From an uncultured Lachnospiraceae bacterium (GTDB lineage Bacteria; Bacillota; Clostridia; Lachnospirales; Lachnospiraceae): DNA of 42,635 bases. Under the pieces are notes generated by a model, which saw nothing but the letters and a program-made list of their open reading frames with translations, did no database searches and had not been told where the DNA came from. The DNA lies in contig CASWRE010000029.1 of assembly GCA_949471785.1 (NCBI GenBank), positions 1 to 42,635 of the forward strand, in the 5' to 3' direction. Shown here one piece after another: positions 34,410 through 42,587 of the stretch (the first letter of the stretch is position 1; the number at the start of each line of letters is the position of its first letter). A program made the position numbers and the translations under genes.

Positions 34410-35132
34410 ATGAAGAAAAAACATCGAATCAGAAGAATATTTGGCATACTGTTTTTGCTGTTGTTGTGTACAGGAGTGACGGCGGTTACTTATTTTGGTG
34501 TGAAGGGTTATCGGATATATCAGGATGCCGTAACGCAGAAATCCATTGAAGAGAGAGTGGTGGAAATTCGCAGCGACGAGGATTTTATCACGTATAATGA
34601 AATGCCGGAATTTTACATAGACGCAGTTATTTCCGTGGAGGATCACCGGTTTGTGAATCACGGCGGCATTGATCCCATCGCCATTTGCCGTGCTTTATAC
34701 AATGATATACGGGCGGGAAGATTCAAGGAAGGCGGCAGTACCATCACGCAGCAGATCGCAAAAAATATGTTGTTCACCCAGGAAAAAAGGATCGAGCGAA
34801 AGGCTGCGGAAGTCTTTGCGGCTCTGGATCTGGAAAAGATGTACAGCAAAGAGGAGATCTTTGAATTGTACGTGAATACCGCTTATTTTGGCAGCGGGCA
34901 TTATGGTATAGGCGAGGCGGCGGCGGGATATTTCGATAAAGAACCTTCCGAATTGACCGACTATGAATCGGCTATGCTGGCGGGGGTGCCCAACGCGCCG
35001 TCGGCCTATTCCCCCGACGTGAATGCCGATCTGGCTGCGCAGCGGGCGGAACAGGTGTTAAGCAGCATGGTGGATAATGAATTGATTACCCAGGGGGAAC
35101 GGGAAGGGATGCAGGAAGCGGCTCTTAATTAA
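34410..35132 (+). CDS. mtgA: Monofunctional peptidoglycan glycosyltransferase (GT51)
   Basis: The product (240 residues) has an N-terminal membrane anchor (RIFGILFLLLLCTGVTAV) and a single GT51 transglycosylase domain: the catalytic Glu in ISVEDHRFVNHGG, then EGGSTITQQIAKNM, the second Glu region SKEEIFELYVNTAYFG, and AMLAGVPNAPSAYSP. It polymerises lipid II into glycan strands at the outer face of the membrane. There is no transpeptidase domain, so it differs from PBP1a. AAGGAG lies within the preceding small gene. Confidence 0.92.
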   Translation: MKKKHRIRRIFGILFLLLLCTGVTAVTYFGVKGYRIYQDAVTQKSIEERVVEIRSDEDFITYNEMPEFYIDAVISVEDHRFVNHGGIDPIAICRALYNDIRAGRFKEGGSTITQQIAKNMLFTQEKRIERKAAEVFAALDLEKMYSKEEIFELYVNTAYFGSGHYGIGEAAAGYFDKEPSELTDYESAMLAGVPNAPSAYSPDVNADLAAQRAEQVLSSMVDNELITQGEREGMQEAALN

Positions 35133-35162
35133 ATTATAAATGGAAATATATGTTTTCACTGC

Positions 35163-35191
35163 TTGTCATATGAAAAAGTTTATGCTAGTAT
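35163..35191 (+). promoter_or_regulatory. Predicted promoter of the small charged protein gene
   Basis: TTGTCA (35163-35168), a 17-base spacer and TAGTAT (35186-35191) lie about 35 bases before the start codon. Confidence 0.6.
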
Positions 35192-35225
35192 GAAAGTATA
35201 AAATAATTTTAGGAGGTGCGCATCA

Positions 35226-35453
35226 ATGGCCAGACCCAGAAAGGTAGTTTCAATTGATGAGAAAATCGCTAAGGCGCAGGAAGATGTTGCAAAATACAAA
35301 GAAAAATACAGCGCTGCCGTAGCGGAAATGAAAGATCTTCTTGCTCAGAAGGAAGCGGAAAAAAGAGAGAAGCTTCTGGATGCGATCGAGGCAAGCGAGT
35401 GGAGCTATGATGAGATCATGGAAGTACTTAAGAAAAAACCGGAGGAAGAATAG
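35226..35453 (+). CDS. Small charged coiled-coil protein, unknown function
   Basis: A 75-residue protein with no recognised family. It begins ARPRKVVSIDEKIAKAQED; the RPRK start resembles a minor-groove AT-hook. The middle (about residues 11-52) is a Lys/Glu/Ala-rich helix likely to form a coiled coil, followed by a short acidic-aromatic end (SEWSYDEIMEVLKKK). AGGAGGTG precedes the ATG, and it has its own promoter. A DNA-associated role is possible but unproven. Confidence 0.7.
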   Translation: MARPRKVVSIDEKIAKAQEDVAKYKEKYSAAVAEMKDLLAQKEAEKREKLLDAIEASEWSYDEIMEVLKKKPEEE

Positions 35454-35482
35454 CAGGTTTTTTTTGAAATAATGCAAAGTAC

Positions 35483-35583
35483 GAAAACAAAATAACGGAT
35501 GCCTGACAGGGATACTGGTAACAGTTCGGCTTGCCTGAACTGCTACGGATGTGGGAGTCAGGCATCCGTTATTTTGTGTTTTC
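35483..35583. repeat. 100-base inverted repeat between convergent genes
   Basis: The arms at 35483-35507 and 35557-35583 are complementary over about 25 bases, apart from a 2-base insertion (the right arm includes GTCAGGCATCCGTTATTTTG). The interior forms a second hairpin (CAGTTC with GAACTG around 35533-35537). The arm ends are T-rich on both strands, so it can be a bidirectional terminator. Its size also suits a small mobile repeat or structured RNA. Confidence 0.75.
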
Positions 35584-35621
35584 ATACAGAAAAAACAGCA
35601 GCGGCAGATTTCTCCGATATT

Positions 35622-36590
35622 CTATTGAAGACTCAAAAGATCCCGCTGTTTTCGGAGCCGCGCCCGCAGAAGGCCCAGGAAACGGTCGTTTCCCATAACG
35701 GTCAGCATGGGGCCGAAAGACAGGACTTCAATCAGCAGTTCCGTCTCCATAGTCTGGTTGTAATAGATTCGGCATTCATAGGTGTTTTCATTAATTTTCG
35801 TAGTATTTTTTTCGTAATTTGCGAAATGCAGCATGGCCCGTTCGAGGGCGTTCCGACGGTCAAGGATGTGCAGCGTCAGAGGCTCGCGATAGTAAGAATG
35901 CCGGATCAGGACATTCAGGTCAACGGAGGAGGAGAGCTTTTTTTCCAGAGGTCGTACATGCTGTATGCGGGAAATATTGAGAATTTCCGGTTTCATTTTG
36001 CCGTGTCCGATTTTTTTCAGGGCGATGAGGCGGAAACGATTATTTTTTACGGAGTACTCCAGGCGGGCGGGGACATAATGGTGGCGTACCCGGTTTCCCC
36101 TGGGTCCATTGTAGTCGATATCCACGTACTGACGTCTCTTTTGCGCCTGAAGGAGAATGCGAAAATGACGATGGTAAGCCTCGTCCTCATAGGGATCTCC
36201 GTCGGAAAACTGATCGTAATAGTAAAATTGTTCCGGCAGCCAGAGGGGGACGACCGGGGCCAGCATGTCGCTTAAAACGGTCAGTTGTTTCTGATCGAGG
36301 AACAGCCGTATGCGCGGATCAGATAACAGGGCTTTCAGGTAGGATTTTTGCAGGTGGGAGAGGGGCATGGTAAAGGGCGGCGTGAGCCTGGTGAGGTACA
36401 GCTCTCCTTCCCTGGAGAAAACATTCCATGTGCCGTTTTCCAGTTTGGGTATGATGGCGAGCATACTTTCCGCAAATCCTTCGCTGCAGATACGGCGGTG
36501 GATTTCCTGTATCGTAATGCCCTGCGGGCTGTTCAACAGATGGCGCAGTACCTGATAATAGCAGCTGTATATTTCTGAAAATAATTCCAT
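35622..36590 (-). CDS. WYL-domain regulator, downstream member of a pair
   Basis: A 322-residue protein with an N-terminal winged-helix-like region (QGITIQEIHRRICSEGFAES) and a central WYL domain (about residues 150-205: QYVDIDYNGPRGNRVRHHYV, PARLEYSVKNNRFRLIAL). The C-terminal part resembles the WCX extension (ECRIYYNQTMETELLIEVLSFG). WYL proteins often bind nucleic acid or nucleotide ligands and regulate DNA-damage, defence or RNA repair genes. It follows the other WYL gene by 57 bases on the same strand, and the pair is divergent from rtcB, their likely target. Confidence 0.85.
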   Translation of the reverse strand: MELFSEIYSCYYQVLRHLLNSPQGITIQEIHRRICSEGFAESMLAIIPKLENGTWNVFSREGELYLTRLTPPFTMPLSHLQKSYLKALLSDPRIRLFLDQKQLTVLSDMLAPVVPLWLPEQFYYYDQFSDGDPYEDEAYHRHFRILLQAQKRRQYVDIDYNGPRGNRVRHHYVPARLEYSVKNNRFRLIALKKIGHGKMKPEILNISRIQHVRPLEKKLSSSVDLNVLIRHSYYREPLTLHILDRRNALERAMLHFANYEKNTTKINENTYECRIYYNQTMETELLIEVLSFGPMLTVMGNDRFLGLLRARLRKQRDLLSLQ

Positions 36591-36647
36591 AATATGTTCT
36601 CCCTGGGGTCGGATACAGAGACGTTTCGATACGGCCGGGCGGGCCTT

Positions 36648-37907
36648 TTATGCCCGGGACCCGGGGCCGCCGCCGTTGATCTGATATAATTGATACATGG
36701 TCTGCAGATCCTGATAAAACAGGCGTTCCACAAAAGGATCGCTGCACGTCAGGGACAGAATCCTGCCGGTGAAAGTGCGCAGCCAGGGTAGCATTTCATT
36801 ACAGTCAAAGACCCGGGTTTCATAGGTATACACACCAGGCGCCGTTTGGGTGACTGCGCCTCCCCGGCCCTCCCGTTTCAGACGGTCCACAATATAGTTT
36901 TCTTCCGGGTTTGCCGCCTGTATGGTCATGGTCAGGGTGTCGGTGTGGCGTCTCCCGTTATTCTGGAAGGATACGCCCCAGATCAGACCGCGGTTGCGGT
37001 CCAGCTTTTCCAGCAGTATATCGTATTCCGCCGCCGTTTTTGTGGGGAGGACTTGCTTGACGGTATCCAGGCGGAAACAGGTGAAGCGCCGGTTTCTCTC
37101 CAAGTATCCGCATAGAAAACGGCGCCCGCTTCTGGTACTGACAAAAATCTGCAGAGGTACGCAGAGGACAGTGCTTACGGCTTTGCTTTTGGAACCTTTC
37201 ATTTTGAGCTGCACCTCGGATTTTTGATTCATGGCGCTAAGGAGGGCCAGAAGGATCTCATCCTCCAGCGTATGTACGAAAAAGCTGTGTTTTACCCGAA
37301 AAGTCCGGTTGCGGTGGTCAAGCTGTTCGGACAGTTCGTCGGCTATGATCCCAAGGGGCGCGGCCATCTGAAAAAAATCCAGTGCGTCCAATACAGATCC
37401 GTTGGAGCGAAGCCAGAGGGTCAGGGTATGATCCAGGGAGTAAACCACGGTTTTTCCGCTTTTTTCTTTTTGCAGCAGCCCTTCCTTTTCATAGGCGTTG
37501 CATTTGCGGCGGACGGTCTGAATGTCAAACAGCGTTCCGTATTGGCGGAGAAGGCTGTCGGTTATTGCCTCGACGGTCAGCGCTTTGCCGTCCCGCAGAA
37601 GATCCAGGATCAGAAAATGCAGAACAATGTCATTATCTGTAAAGCTTTTGGTTTTCCAGACTCGAAACAGGGGATTGGTGTCCAGGAGGCTGCTGTCTAT
37701 GGCCAGGGAAATATTGGAGCCATTAGAGGCGTAATCTTTTTGCACATAAGGGCCCAGCCAGCTCTCCAGCCGCCGCCGCTCGTTGTCGTAGGTCCGGGGA
37801 CTTTTGTCTTTAAACTCGTTTCGGCTTTTGAAGCCGTAGACGAAAAAATCCCGGACATATTCCCGCGTTTTGGAGAAGTTTTTGATCAGTTCATGAAAAT
37901 CAGACAT
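36648..37907 (-). CDS. WYL-domain regulator, upstream member of a pair
   Basis: A 419-residue protein. The region around residues 80-150 resembles a winged helix (DGKALTVEAITDSLLRQYG, then EKEGLLQKEKSGKTVVYSLD), and the WYL-like domain lies near residues 230-290 (RRFLCGYLERNRRFTCFRLD). The ATG at 37907 has AAAGGA about 9 bases upstream; a longer frame from 37940 has no site. It is divergent from rtcB with 148 bases between the start codons, and is followed by the second WYL gene. A heteromeric regulator with that protein is an inference. Confidence 0.82.
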   Translation of the reverse strand: MSDFHELIKNFSKTREYVRDFFVYGFKSRNEFKDKSPRTYDNERRRLESWLGPYVQKDYASNGSNISLAIDSSLLDTNPLFRVWKTKSFTDNDIVLHFLILDLLRDGKALTVEAITDSLLRQYGTLFDIQTVRRKCNAYEKEGLLQKEKSGKTVVYSLDHTLTLWLRSNGSVLDALDFFQMAAPLGIIADELSEQLDHRNRTFRVKHSFFVHTLEDEILLALLSAMNQKSEVQLKMKGSKSKAVSTVLCVPLQIFVSTRSGRRFLCGYLERNRRFTCFRLDTVKQVLPTKTAAEYDILLEKLDRNRGLIWGVSFQNNGRRHTDTLTMTIQAANPEENYIVDRLKREGRGGAVTQTAPGVYTYETRVFDCNEMLPWLRTFTGRILSLTCSDPFVERLFYQDLQTMYQLYQINGGGPGSRA

Positions 37908-38012
37908 ACGTATCGGTTCCTTTCGAGACCAGTATAGCATATTTTTGAGCGTTTTTTCCGTATGAAACTAAGTTCGCACCTTTTTTAAAATGATGATCAG
38001 AAAGAGATTCCC

Positions 38013-38018
38013 TATAAT
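38013..38018 (+). promoter_or_regulatory. Predicted -10 box of rtcB
   Basis: TATAAT lies 37 bases before the rtcB start chosen here. The expected -35 position (about 37990-37995) reads ATGATG, far from consensus, which suggests activator dependence. Its position rules out the upstream ATG codons at 37990 and 38017 as starts. Confidence 0.5.
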
Positions 38019-38055
38019 GGATGTATCAATGAAAGACAGAAAGGGTGATACGGAG

Positions 38056-39288
38056 ATGTTTGTACTACATGACGAGAGTATGCGGTTCCCCATAAAGGTA
38101 TGGCTGGAGAGTGAAGACCGGCTGGAGGAAAGCTGCCTGGAGCAGGCTCGTCACCTGGCCCGGCTCCCGTTTATACATAAATGGGTATGCCTGATGCCGG
38201 ATACCCATGCGGGGAAAGGGATGCCCATCGGCGGGGTGATTGCCGCGAAGGATGTGGTGATTCCCAATGCGGTGGGGGTCGATATCGGCTGCGGTATGGA
38301 TTTTATCCCCACGAATATTCCCATGGAGGAGATTCGAGGAATCCAGACCGGAAACGGTACCGTCATCCAGGCGGTGGTGGGTAATATCATGCGGGCAGTT
38401 CCCCTGAACCATGAGCGGTTTAAGACGCCCCAGGAGTCTGCGGTACTGGACCGGGCCAGACAGGAGACGGAAAAATACGAGGCGGATACCGAGTTGCTGC
38501 CTTTAATCGAGGACGGTTATTTTCAGGTGGGCAGTCTGGGCGGCGGCAACCATTTTATCGAGCTTCAGGAGGATGAGGAAGGATATCTTGGTATCATGAT
38601 CCATTCCGGAAGTCGCCACTTAGGGAAAGCGGTTTGCGATTATTTCCAGAAGAAGGCCAGGGAGCTGAACCAGAGATGGTACAGCGAGGTGAAAGAGGAG
38701 TACCGCCTGGAATTTCTGCCGGTAAAGTCGGAGGAGGGACAGCAGTATATTCACTGGATGGAGCTGGCCATGGACTATGCTTTTGAGAATCGCGCGCGTA
38801 TGCTGGATCGTACCTGCGCCATTGTCGAAGAGGTGATCAGGAAAAATGCGGGGCTGACGGTGGAATTCGGGGAGGAGATTAACTGCCATCACAACTACGC
38901 GGCTCTGGAGAATCATTACGGCGCCAATGTATGGGTGCACAGAAAAGGCGCCGTCCGGGTGCGGGAGGGCGAGATGGCCGTGATTCCGGGCGCCATGGGT
39001 TCTTACAGCTATGTGGTGAAAGGGAAAGGGAATCGGGAATCTTTCTGTACATCTTCCCACGGGGCTGGCAGGAATTATTCCAGGACCGGAGCCATGCGGG
39101 CATTTTCGGTGGAGAAGGTCATGGTGGATCTGAAAGAGCAGGGAATCGTGCTGGGCAAGAGAAAGAAAAACGATGTGCCTGAGGAGTGCCGGTTTGCCTA
39201 TAAGGACATTGACCAGGTGATGGCTCAGCAGACGGATATGGTTACGCCGGTCAGAAAACTGAAGACGGTGGGAGTGGTGAAAGGTTAA
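38056..39288 (+). CDS. rtcB: RNA-splicing ligase RtcB
   Basis: A 410-residue RtcB-family RNA ligase, which joins 2-prime,3-prime-cyclic phosphate or 3-prime-phosphate ends to 5-prime-hydroxyl ends using GTP and Mn2+. Metal and active-site motifs are MPDTHAGKGMPIGGV, AVGVDIGCGMDF (Mn-binding Cys), GGGNHFIEL, HSGSRHLG and the guanylylated His in SSHGAGRNYSRTGA. The ATG at 38056 is chosen because the -10 box at 38013 lies inside the longer frame. It stands alone, without RtcA or the sigma-54 regulator RtcR, and is divergent from two WYL regulators. Confidence 0.95.
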   Translation: MFVLHDESMRFPIKVWLESEDRLEESCLEQARHLARLPFIHKWVCLMPDTHAGKGMPIGGVIAAKDVVIPNAVGVDIGCGMDFIPTNIPMEEIRGIQTGNGTVIQAVVGNIMRAVPLNHERFKTPQESAVLDRARQETEKYEADTELLPLIEDGYFQVGSLGGGNHFIELQEDEEGYLGIMIHSGSRHLGKAVCDYFQKKARELNQRWYSEVKEEYRLEFLPVKSEEGQQYIHWMELAMDYAFENRARMLDRTCAIVEEVIRKNAGLTVEFGEEINCHHNYAALENHYGANVWVHRKGAVRVREGEMAVIPGAMGSYSYVVKGKGNRESFCTSSHGAGRNYSRTGAMRAFSVEKVMVDLKEQGIVLGKRKKNDVPEECRFAYKDIDQVMAQQTDMVTPVRKLKTVGVVKG

Positions 39289-39291
39289 AAA

Positions 39292-39328
39292 GAGTCTGCG
39301 CCGTGTTTTCACACGGCGCGGGCTCTTT
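39292..39328 (+). terminator. Rho-independent terminator after rtcB
   Basis: GAGTCTGCGCCGTGT (39292-39306) pairs with ACACGGCGCGGGCTC (39311-39325) through two G-T wobbles and a TTTC loop, followed by TTT. It separates convergent rtcB and the dehydrogenase gene. Confidence 0.8.
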
Positions 39329-39362
39329 GGCGGGTGTGCCTGACGGCGCACGTGTCGATAGA

Positions 39363-40841
39363 TTAATCGCGGCGGAAAATATCGCGGGTGTATACTTTTT
39401 CTTTTACATCGTCCAGGCAGCTGTCATACCGGTTGGCGATAATGGCGTGGGAGATCCGCTTGAATTCATCCAGATCCCCGATGACCCGGCTGCCGAAAAA
39501 GGTGGAATTCGCCGGGAGCGACGGTTCGTAAATGACCACGGTGGCCCCTTTCCCCTTGATCCGCTTCATGACGCCCTGGATGGAGGACTGGCGGAAATTG
39601 TCCGAGTGGGATTTCATGGTCAGCCGATACACGCCGATGACGACTTCCTTTTCCCTGGCGGCGTCCCAGGTACTGTTGGCTCCGTAAGCGCCTGCCAGCT
39701 CCAGGACGCGGAAGGCGATGAAGGTTTTCCTGGTACGGTTGGATTCCACGATGGCTTTGATCAGGTTTTCCGGGACGTCCTGGAAATTGGCCAGCAGTTG
39801 CTTGGTGTCCTTGGGGAGGCAGTAGCCGCCGTAGCCGAAGGACGGATTGTTGTAATGGGTACCGATGCGCGGGTCGAGGCATACGCCGTCGATGATCTGT
39901 CGGGTGTTCAGGCCCTTGGTCTCGGCATACGTATCCAGCTCATTGAAATAGGAGACGCGCAGCGCCAGATAAGTATTGGCAAAAAGCTTTACCGCTTCGG
40001 CTTCGGTGAAGCCCATAAACAGTGTGTCGATATTCTCCTTGAGCGCGCCCTGCTGCAGCAGGGCGGCGAAGGTGCGGGCCGCTTTTTCGCTCTCCCCGTC
40101 GCAGGATACAATGATACGGGAGGGGTAGAGATTGTCGTATAACGCCCTGGATTCCCGCAGAAATTCCGGACTGAAAAGAATGTTTTTGGTATGGTATTGT
40201 TTTCTGATTTTTTCAGTGTAGCCCACGGGGATGGTGGACTTAATGACCATGACCGCCCGGGGATTTACTTTCAGGACGAACTCTATGACCGCCTCCACGG
40301 CGGAACAGTCAAAGAAATTTTTCTGGCTGTCATAGTTTGTGGGCGCCGCAATCACAACAAAGTCGGCTTCCCGGTATGCCGACTCGCCGTCCAGAGTGGC
40401 AGTCAGATCCAGATCTTTCTCGGCCAGGTATTTTTCAATATATTCATCCTGTATGGGAGATTTTCTCTCATTGATAAGCCGCACTTTTTCCGGCAGGATG
40501 TCTACGGCCAGAACGTGGTTGTGCTGGGCCAGCAGCGTGGCGATGGAGAGCCCCACATACCCGGTGCCGGCCACGGCGACGGTATATGTTTTCTCCAACA
40601 CGGGAGAAGGGGTCTTCTCGTCGGCTTTCTCCTCCACGAAGAGGTCGGTCACTTCGAAATCAAGGACTTCTCCCAGAGCCTGGAGCTGTTCGACGGAGGG
40701 AATATAATCTCTGTTTTCCGCGCGGCCGATCATGGCCCTGTGGATACCGGTGGCCCGGGCCAGCTGTGCCTGGGTCATTTTTTTTGCTTTTCTCCGGGCT
40801 ATGAGGGTGGCAGACAGTGTTTCTTTAGATAATTTTTTCAT
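39363..40841 (-). CDS. UDP-glucose 6-dehydrogenase fused to an Xre-type helix-turn-helix
   Basis: The product (492 residues) has a complete Xre/HTH_3 DNA-binding domain at residues 9-68 ([20 protein letters not shown], then [19 protein letters not shown]), a short acidic linker, and a full nucleotide-sugar dehydrogenase: the NAD motif [11 protein letters not shown] near residue 91, [17 protein letters not shown], and the catalytic Cys in [15 protein letters not shown]. The enzyme part would oxidise UDP-glucose to UDP-glucuronate for capsule or other polysaccharide. The ATG at 40841 has AAAGGA 8 bases upstream, so the HTH is within the translated gene and not an artefact of a long frame. No sugar-transferase cluster adjoins it in this window. 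A dual enzyme-repressor role is inferred. Confidence 0.88.
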   Translation of the reverse strand: MKKLSKETLSATLIARRKAKKMTQAQLARATGIHRAMIGRAENRDYIPSVEQLQALGEVLDFEVTDLFVEEKADEKTPSPVLEKTYTVAVAGTGYVGLSIATLLAQHNHVLAVDILPEKVRLINERKSPIQDEYIEKYLAEKDLDLTATLDGESAYREADFVVIAAPTNYDSQKNFFDCSAVEAVIEFVLKVNPRAVMVIKSTIPVGYTEKIRKQYHTKNILFSPEFLRESRALYDNLYPSRIIVSCDGESEKAARTFAALLQQGALKENIDTLFMGFTEAEAVKLFANTYLALRVSYFNELDTYAETKGLNTRQIIDGVCLDPRIGTHYNNPSFGYGGYCLPKDTKQLLANFQDVPENLIKAIVESNRTRKTFIAFRVLELAGAYGANSTWDAAREKEVVIGVYRLTMKSHSDNFRQSSIQGVMKRIKGKGATVVIYEPSLPANSTFFGSRVIGDLDEFKRISHAIIANRYDSCLDDVKEKVYTRDIFRRD

Positions 40842-40905
40842 TATGGTTGTCCTTTGCTGTTTTAAATGACAAATTTGAAAGAGTATTTCTGTGAGTATGG
40901 AAAAG

Positions 40906-40934
40906 ATCGTAACAAAGTCAGGAAAGTTCGTCAA
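40906..40934 (-). promoter_or_regulatory. Predicted promoter of the HTH-dehydrogenase gene
   Basis: On the minus strand TTGACG (40934-40929), a 17-base spacer and TACGAT (40911-40906) lie 65 bases before the start, inside the 3-prime end of the RloB-like pseudogene. Downstream, an imperfect palindrome around CAAATTTG (40870-40877) could be an operator. Confidence 0.5.
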
Positions 40935-41642
40935 GGGTTTTTTCGACAAGAGATGAAATTCTGTTTTTAGTGACATTATTGAGAAGGGTATTACAGGAAA
41001 GATTTAATTCTTCCATGTTACTGCTTTTGTGATCAAGCAGCTCCCATGCCACATCAGTTCGACTAATAGCAATTTCAAAATTCTTTTTTTTTTCACAGAA
41101 TATGTATTTTTCACAAACTTATCTTTGTTCTGAACCTTCTGAACCAGTACTTGATAAGAGCGCGCACCATTATTCAAGCACTCATAGACTTCTGTGTTTT
41201 TCTTAAACTGTTCCAAGGACTGGAAACCAAGAACTGTCTGCAGAAACCTTGTTACTTCCTGCCCCTTATACTCAGGCACATGCAGACAAGTAGCATACTC
41301 AAAATTCGGATTATTCACAATCAAAAAATGAGAAATGGTTCCTTTCTTATTCTGAAGTTTACAGAATTCTGCTAACTGCAGGAAACTGTTTTTTTCTTCA
41401 TAGTGCTTCACCAGACGGTCAGCATCTATAATAATAAATTTTGCCAAACAGTTTGTTTGTGATTCTGTCTTTATTTTCTTTTAAAAGTTGTTGTAACCGC
41501 CGCCATGCATATTGATCGGTTTTAATGAGATCTGCACGTCCGGCTGTTTTACACAACGCATTTTATCAATATAATTGTATTCGGTATCGCCTTCACAGAA
41601 GACAACAAATCGTTTTTGTAATTTACGTTCCGGCCTACTCAA
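40918..41642 (-). pseudogene. RloB/AbiLii-like gene with a nonsense codon and a frameshift
   Basis: Read in three pieces, the product is an RloB-family protein. The 5-prime part starts at TTG 41642 (GGAGG 8 bases upstream) and encodes RFVVFCEGDTEYNYIDKM and NMHGGGYNNF, then meets an in-frame TAA at 41481-41483. The same frame continues KKIKTESQTNCLAKFIIIDADRL to an A10 run (plus-strand T run 41084-41093), where the frame is lost. A -1 shift restores NFEIAISRTDVAWELLDHK and a natural end at TGA 40918-40920. RloB proteins work with an AAA ATPase in RloAB/AbiL-type phage defence. AT-rich composition sets the region apart. With two lesions it is most likely non-functional. Confidence 0.82.
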
Positions 41643-42450
41643 ATGCTGTACCTCCCAGAATGCCCTTCATATAAAATTCGTAAATCTTAGTAGTTTCATA
41701 ACGAACTTCAGGAAAATCAGACAATGAATACATTTCTGAAGTTAATCGCGCTCTGTTCTTGGTAATAAAATAAATTTGTTCTTTCATATAGGTTTTTAAA
41801 TCCAGATGAAGCACATTATGAGTGGAGAAAATAAACTGTCCGTTGTGCTCTGCTCCATTTACAAAAGCAATCACTCGATCAGATAAAATCGGATTCAATA
41901 CTCGATCCATTTCATCCGCAAACACTACTTTATTTTCATAAACCACACGAAATATATGCACTGCCCATGCAAAGAACTCACGAACGCCGGCAGAATCCAT
42001 CTGCAGCTCTCTTTTGAAGCAATTTCCGTTTTCGCTCTTACGTATAATGATTGTCTTGCTATATGGTTTTTCCTTATCAAGTTCGATACTACAGATACTA
42101 TAATCAACCATACGGAAGATTTCTAAATATTTTTCATTTTCTAAAATATGCATGTCTGCATCCTGCCGGATAACATCATCTGCCATGTCAGAAGTCAAAG
42201 ACTCCGGATATAACTTTTCTGTCATCCATTCGACAACTGCTAATGCATCTTTATCGCCCAGCAGTGCAAACTTAGATACCAGAAGACCGATACTGTCTCG
42301 AGAAAGAAATTTATCCGCTTTCTTGCTTAAACCATTTGATTCTTTCGCACTGACCAACCAAGTCTCTCCCTTATGCTTTTCCGCCCTAAAAATACTTGAT
42401 GCTGTTGCATTTCTTTTCTTTATAGTTTGCAACAGTGTACAAAGGGATAC
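41635..42450 (-). pseudogene. 5-prime truncated AAA ATPase (RloA/AbiLi-like)
   Basis: About 270 residues match the C-terminal two thirds of an AAA_15/AAA_21-type ATPase: the Walker B region VVFADEMDRVLNPILSD and the H-loop FSTHNVLHLDL are present. The N-terminal part with the Walker A (GxxGxGKS) is absent. The frame stays open upstream to 42579, but those residues (PPVVGLPPFPAPMKKPPF) are merely a read-through of two terminator hairpins. Its stop overlaps the RloB start by 8 bases, the usual coupling of this pair. Loss of Walker A should abolish ATPase activity. The break point, near 42430-42480, marks a deletion or insertion. Confidence 0.75.
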
Positions 42451-42486
42451 ATATAAAAAAACAAAATAATGGACTGCCAACCTACT

Positions 42487-42523
42487 GAAAAACCGCTCTT
42501 TCACAACGAAGGGCGGTTTTTTC
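42487..42523 (+). terminator. Terminator-like hairpin at the broken ATPase end
   Basis: GAAAAACCGC and GCGGTTTTTTC form the arms of a stem whose right arm ends in a T run. It faces the plus strand, where no gene precedes it in the window. Confidence 0.6.
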
Positions 42524-42558
42524 ATAGGAGCAGGGAAAGGAGGCAACCCAACCACCGG

Positions 42559-42587
42559 GGGCTTGACAAGATAGGTCAAGCCCTTTT
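42559..42587 (+). terminator. Second hairpin near the window end
   Basis: GGGCTTGAC (42559-42567) and GTCAAGCCC (42575-42583) form a perfect 9-base-pair stem with a 7-base loop, followed by TTTT. It could be a terminator or a subterminal hairpin of a mobile element. I see nothing identifiable in the remaining 48 bases. Confidence 0.55.

Noticed and set aside
37990..38055. Longer RtcB with a 22-residue N-terminal extension
   Set aside because: TATAAT at 38013-38018 lies inside it, and the family normally begins near the residues after 38056.
40842..40976. Extra 45 N-terminal residues on the HTH-dehydrogenase
   Set aside because: They overlap the predicted promoter and the RloB pseudogene end; the ATG at 40841 has the ribosome site.
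41084..41093. Programmed -1 frameshift in the RloB-like gene
   Set aside because: The A10 run could slip, but the upstream in-frame TAA and the headless partner ATPase make decay more likely.
42451..42579. N-terminal part of the ATPase frame read as real protein
   Set aside because: It is a translation of GC hairpins with no ribosome site and no resemblance to ATPase N-termini.
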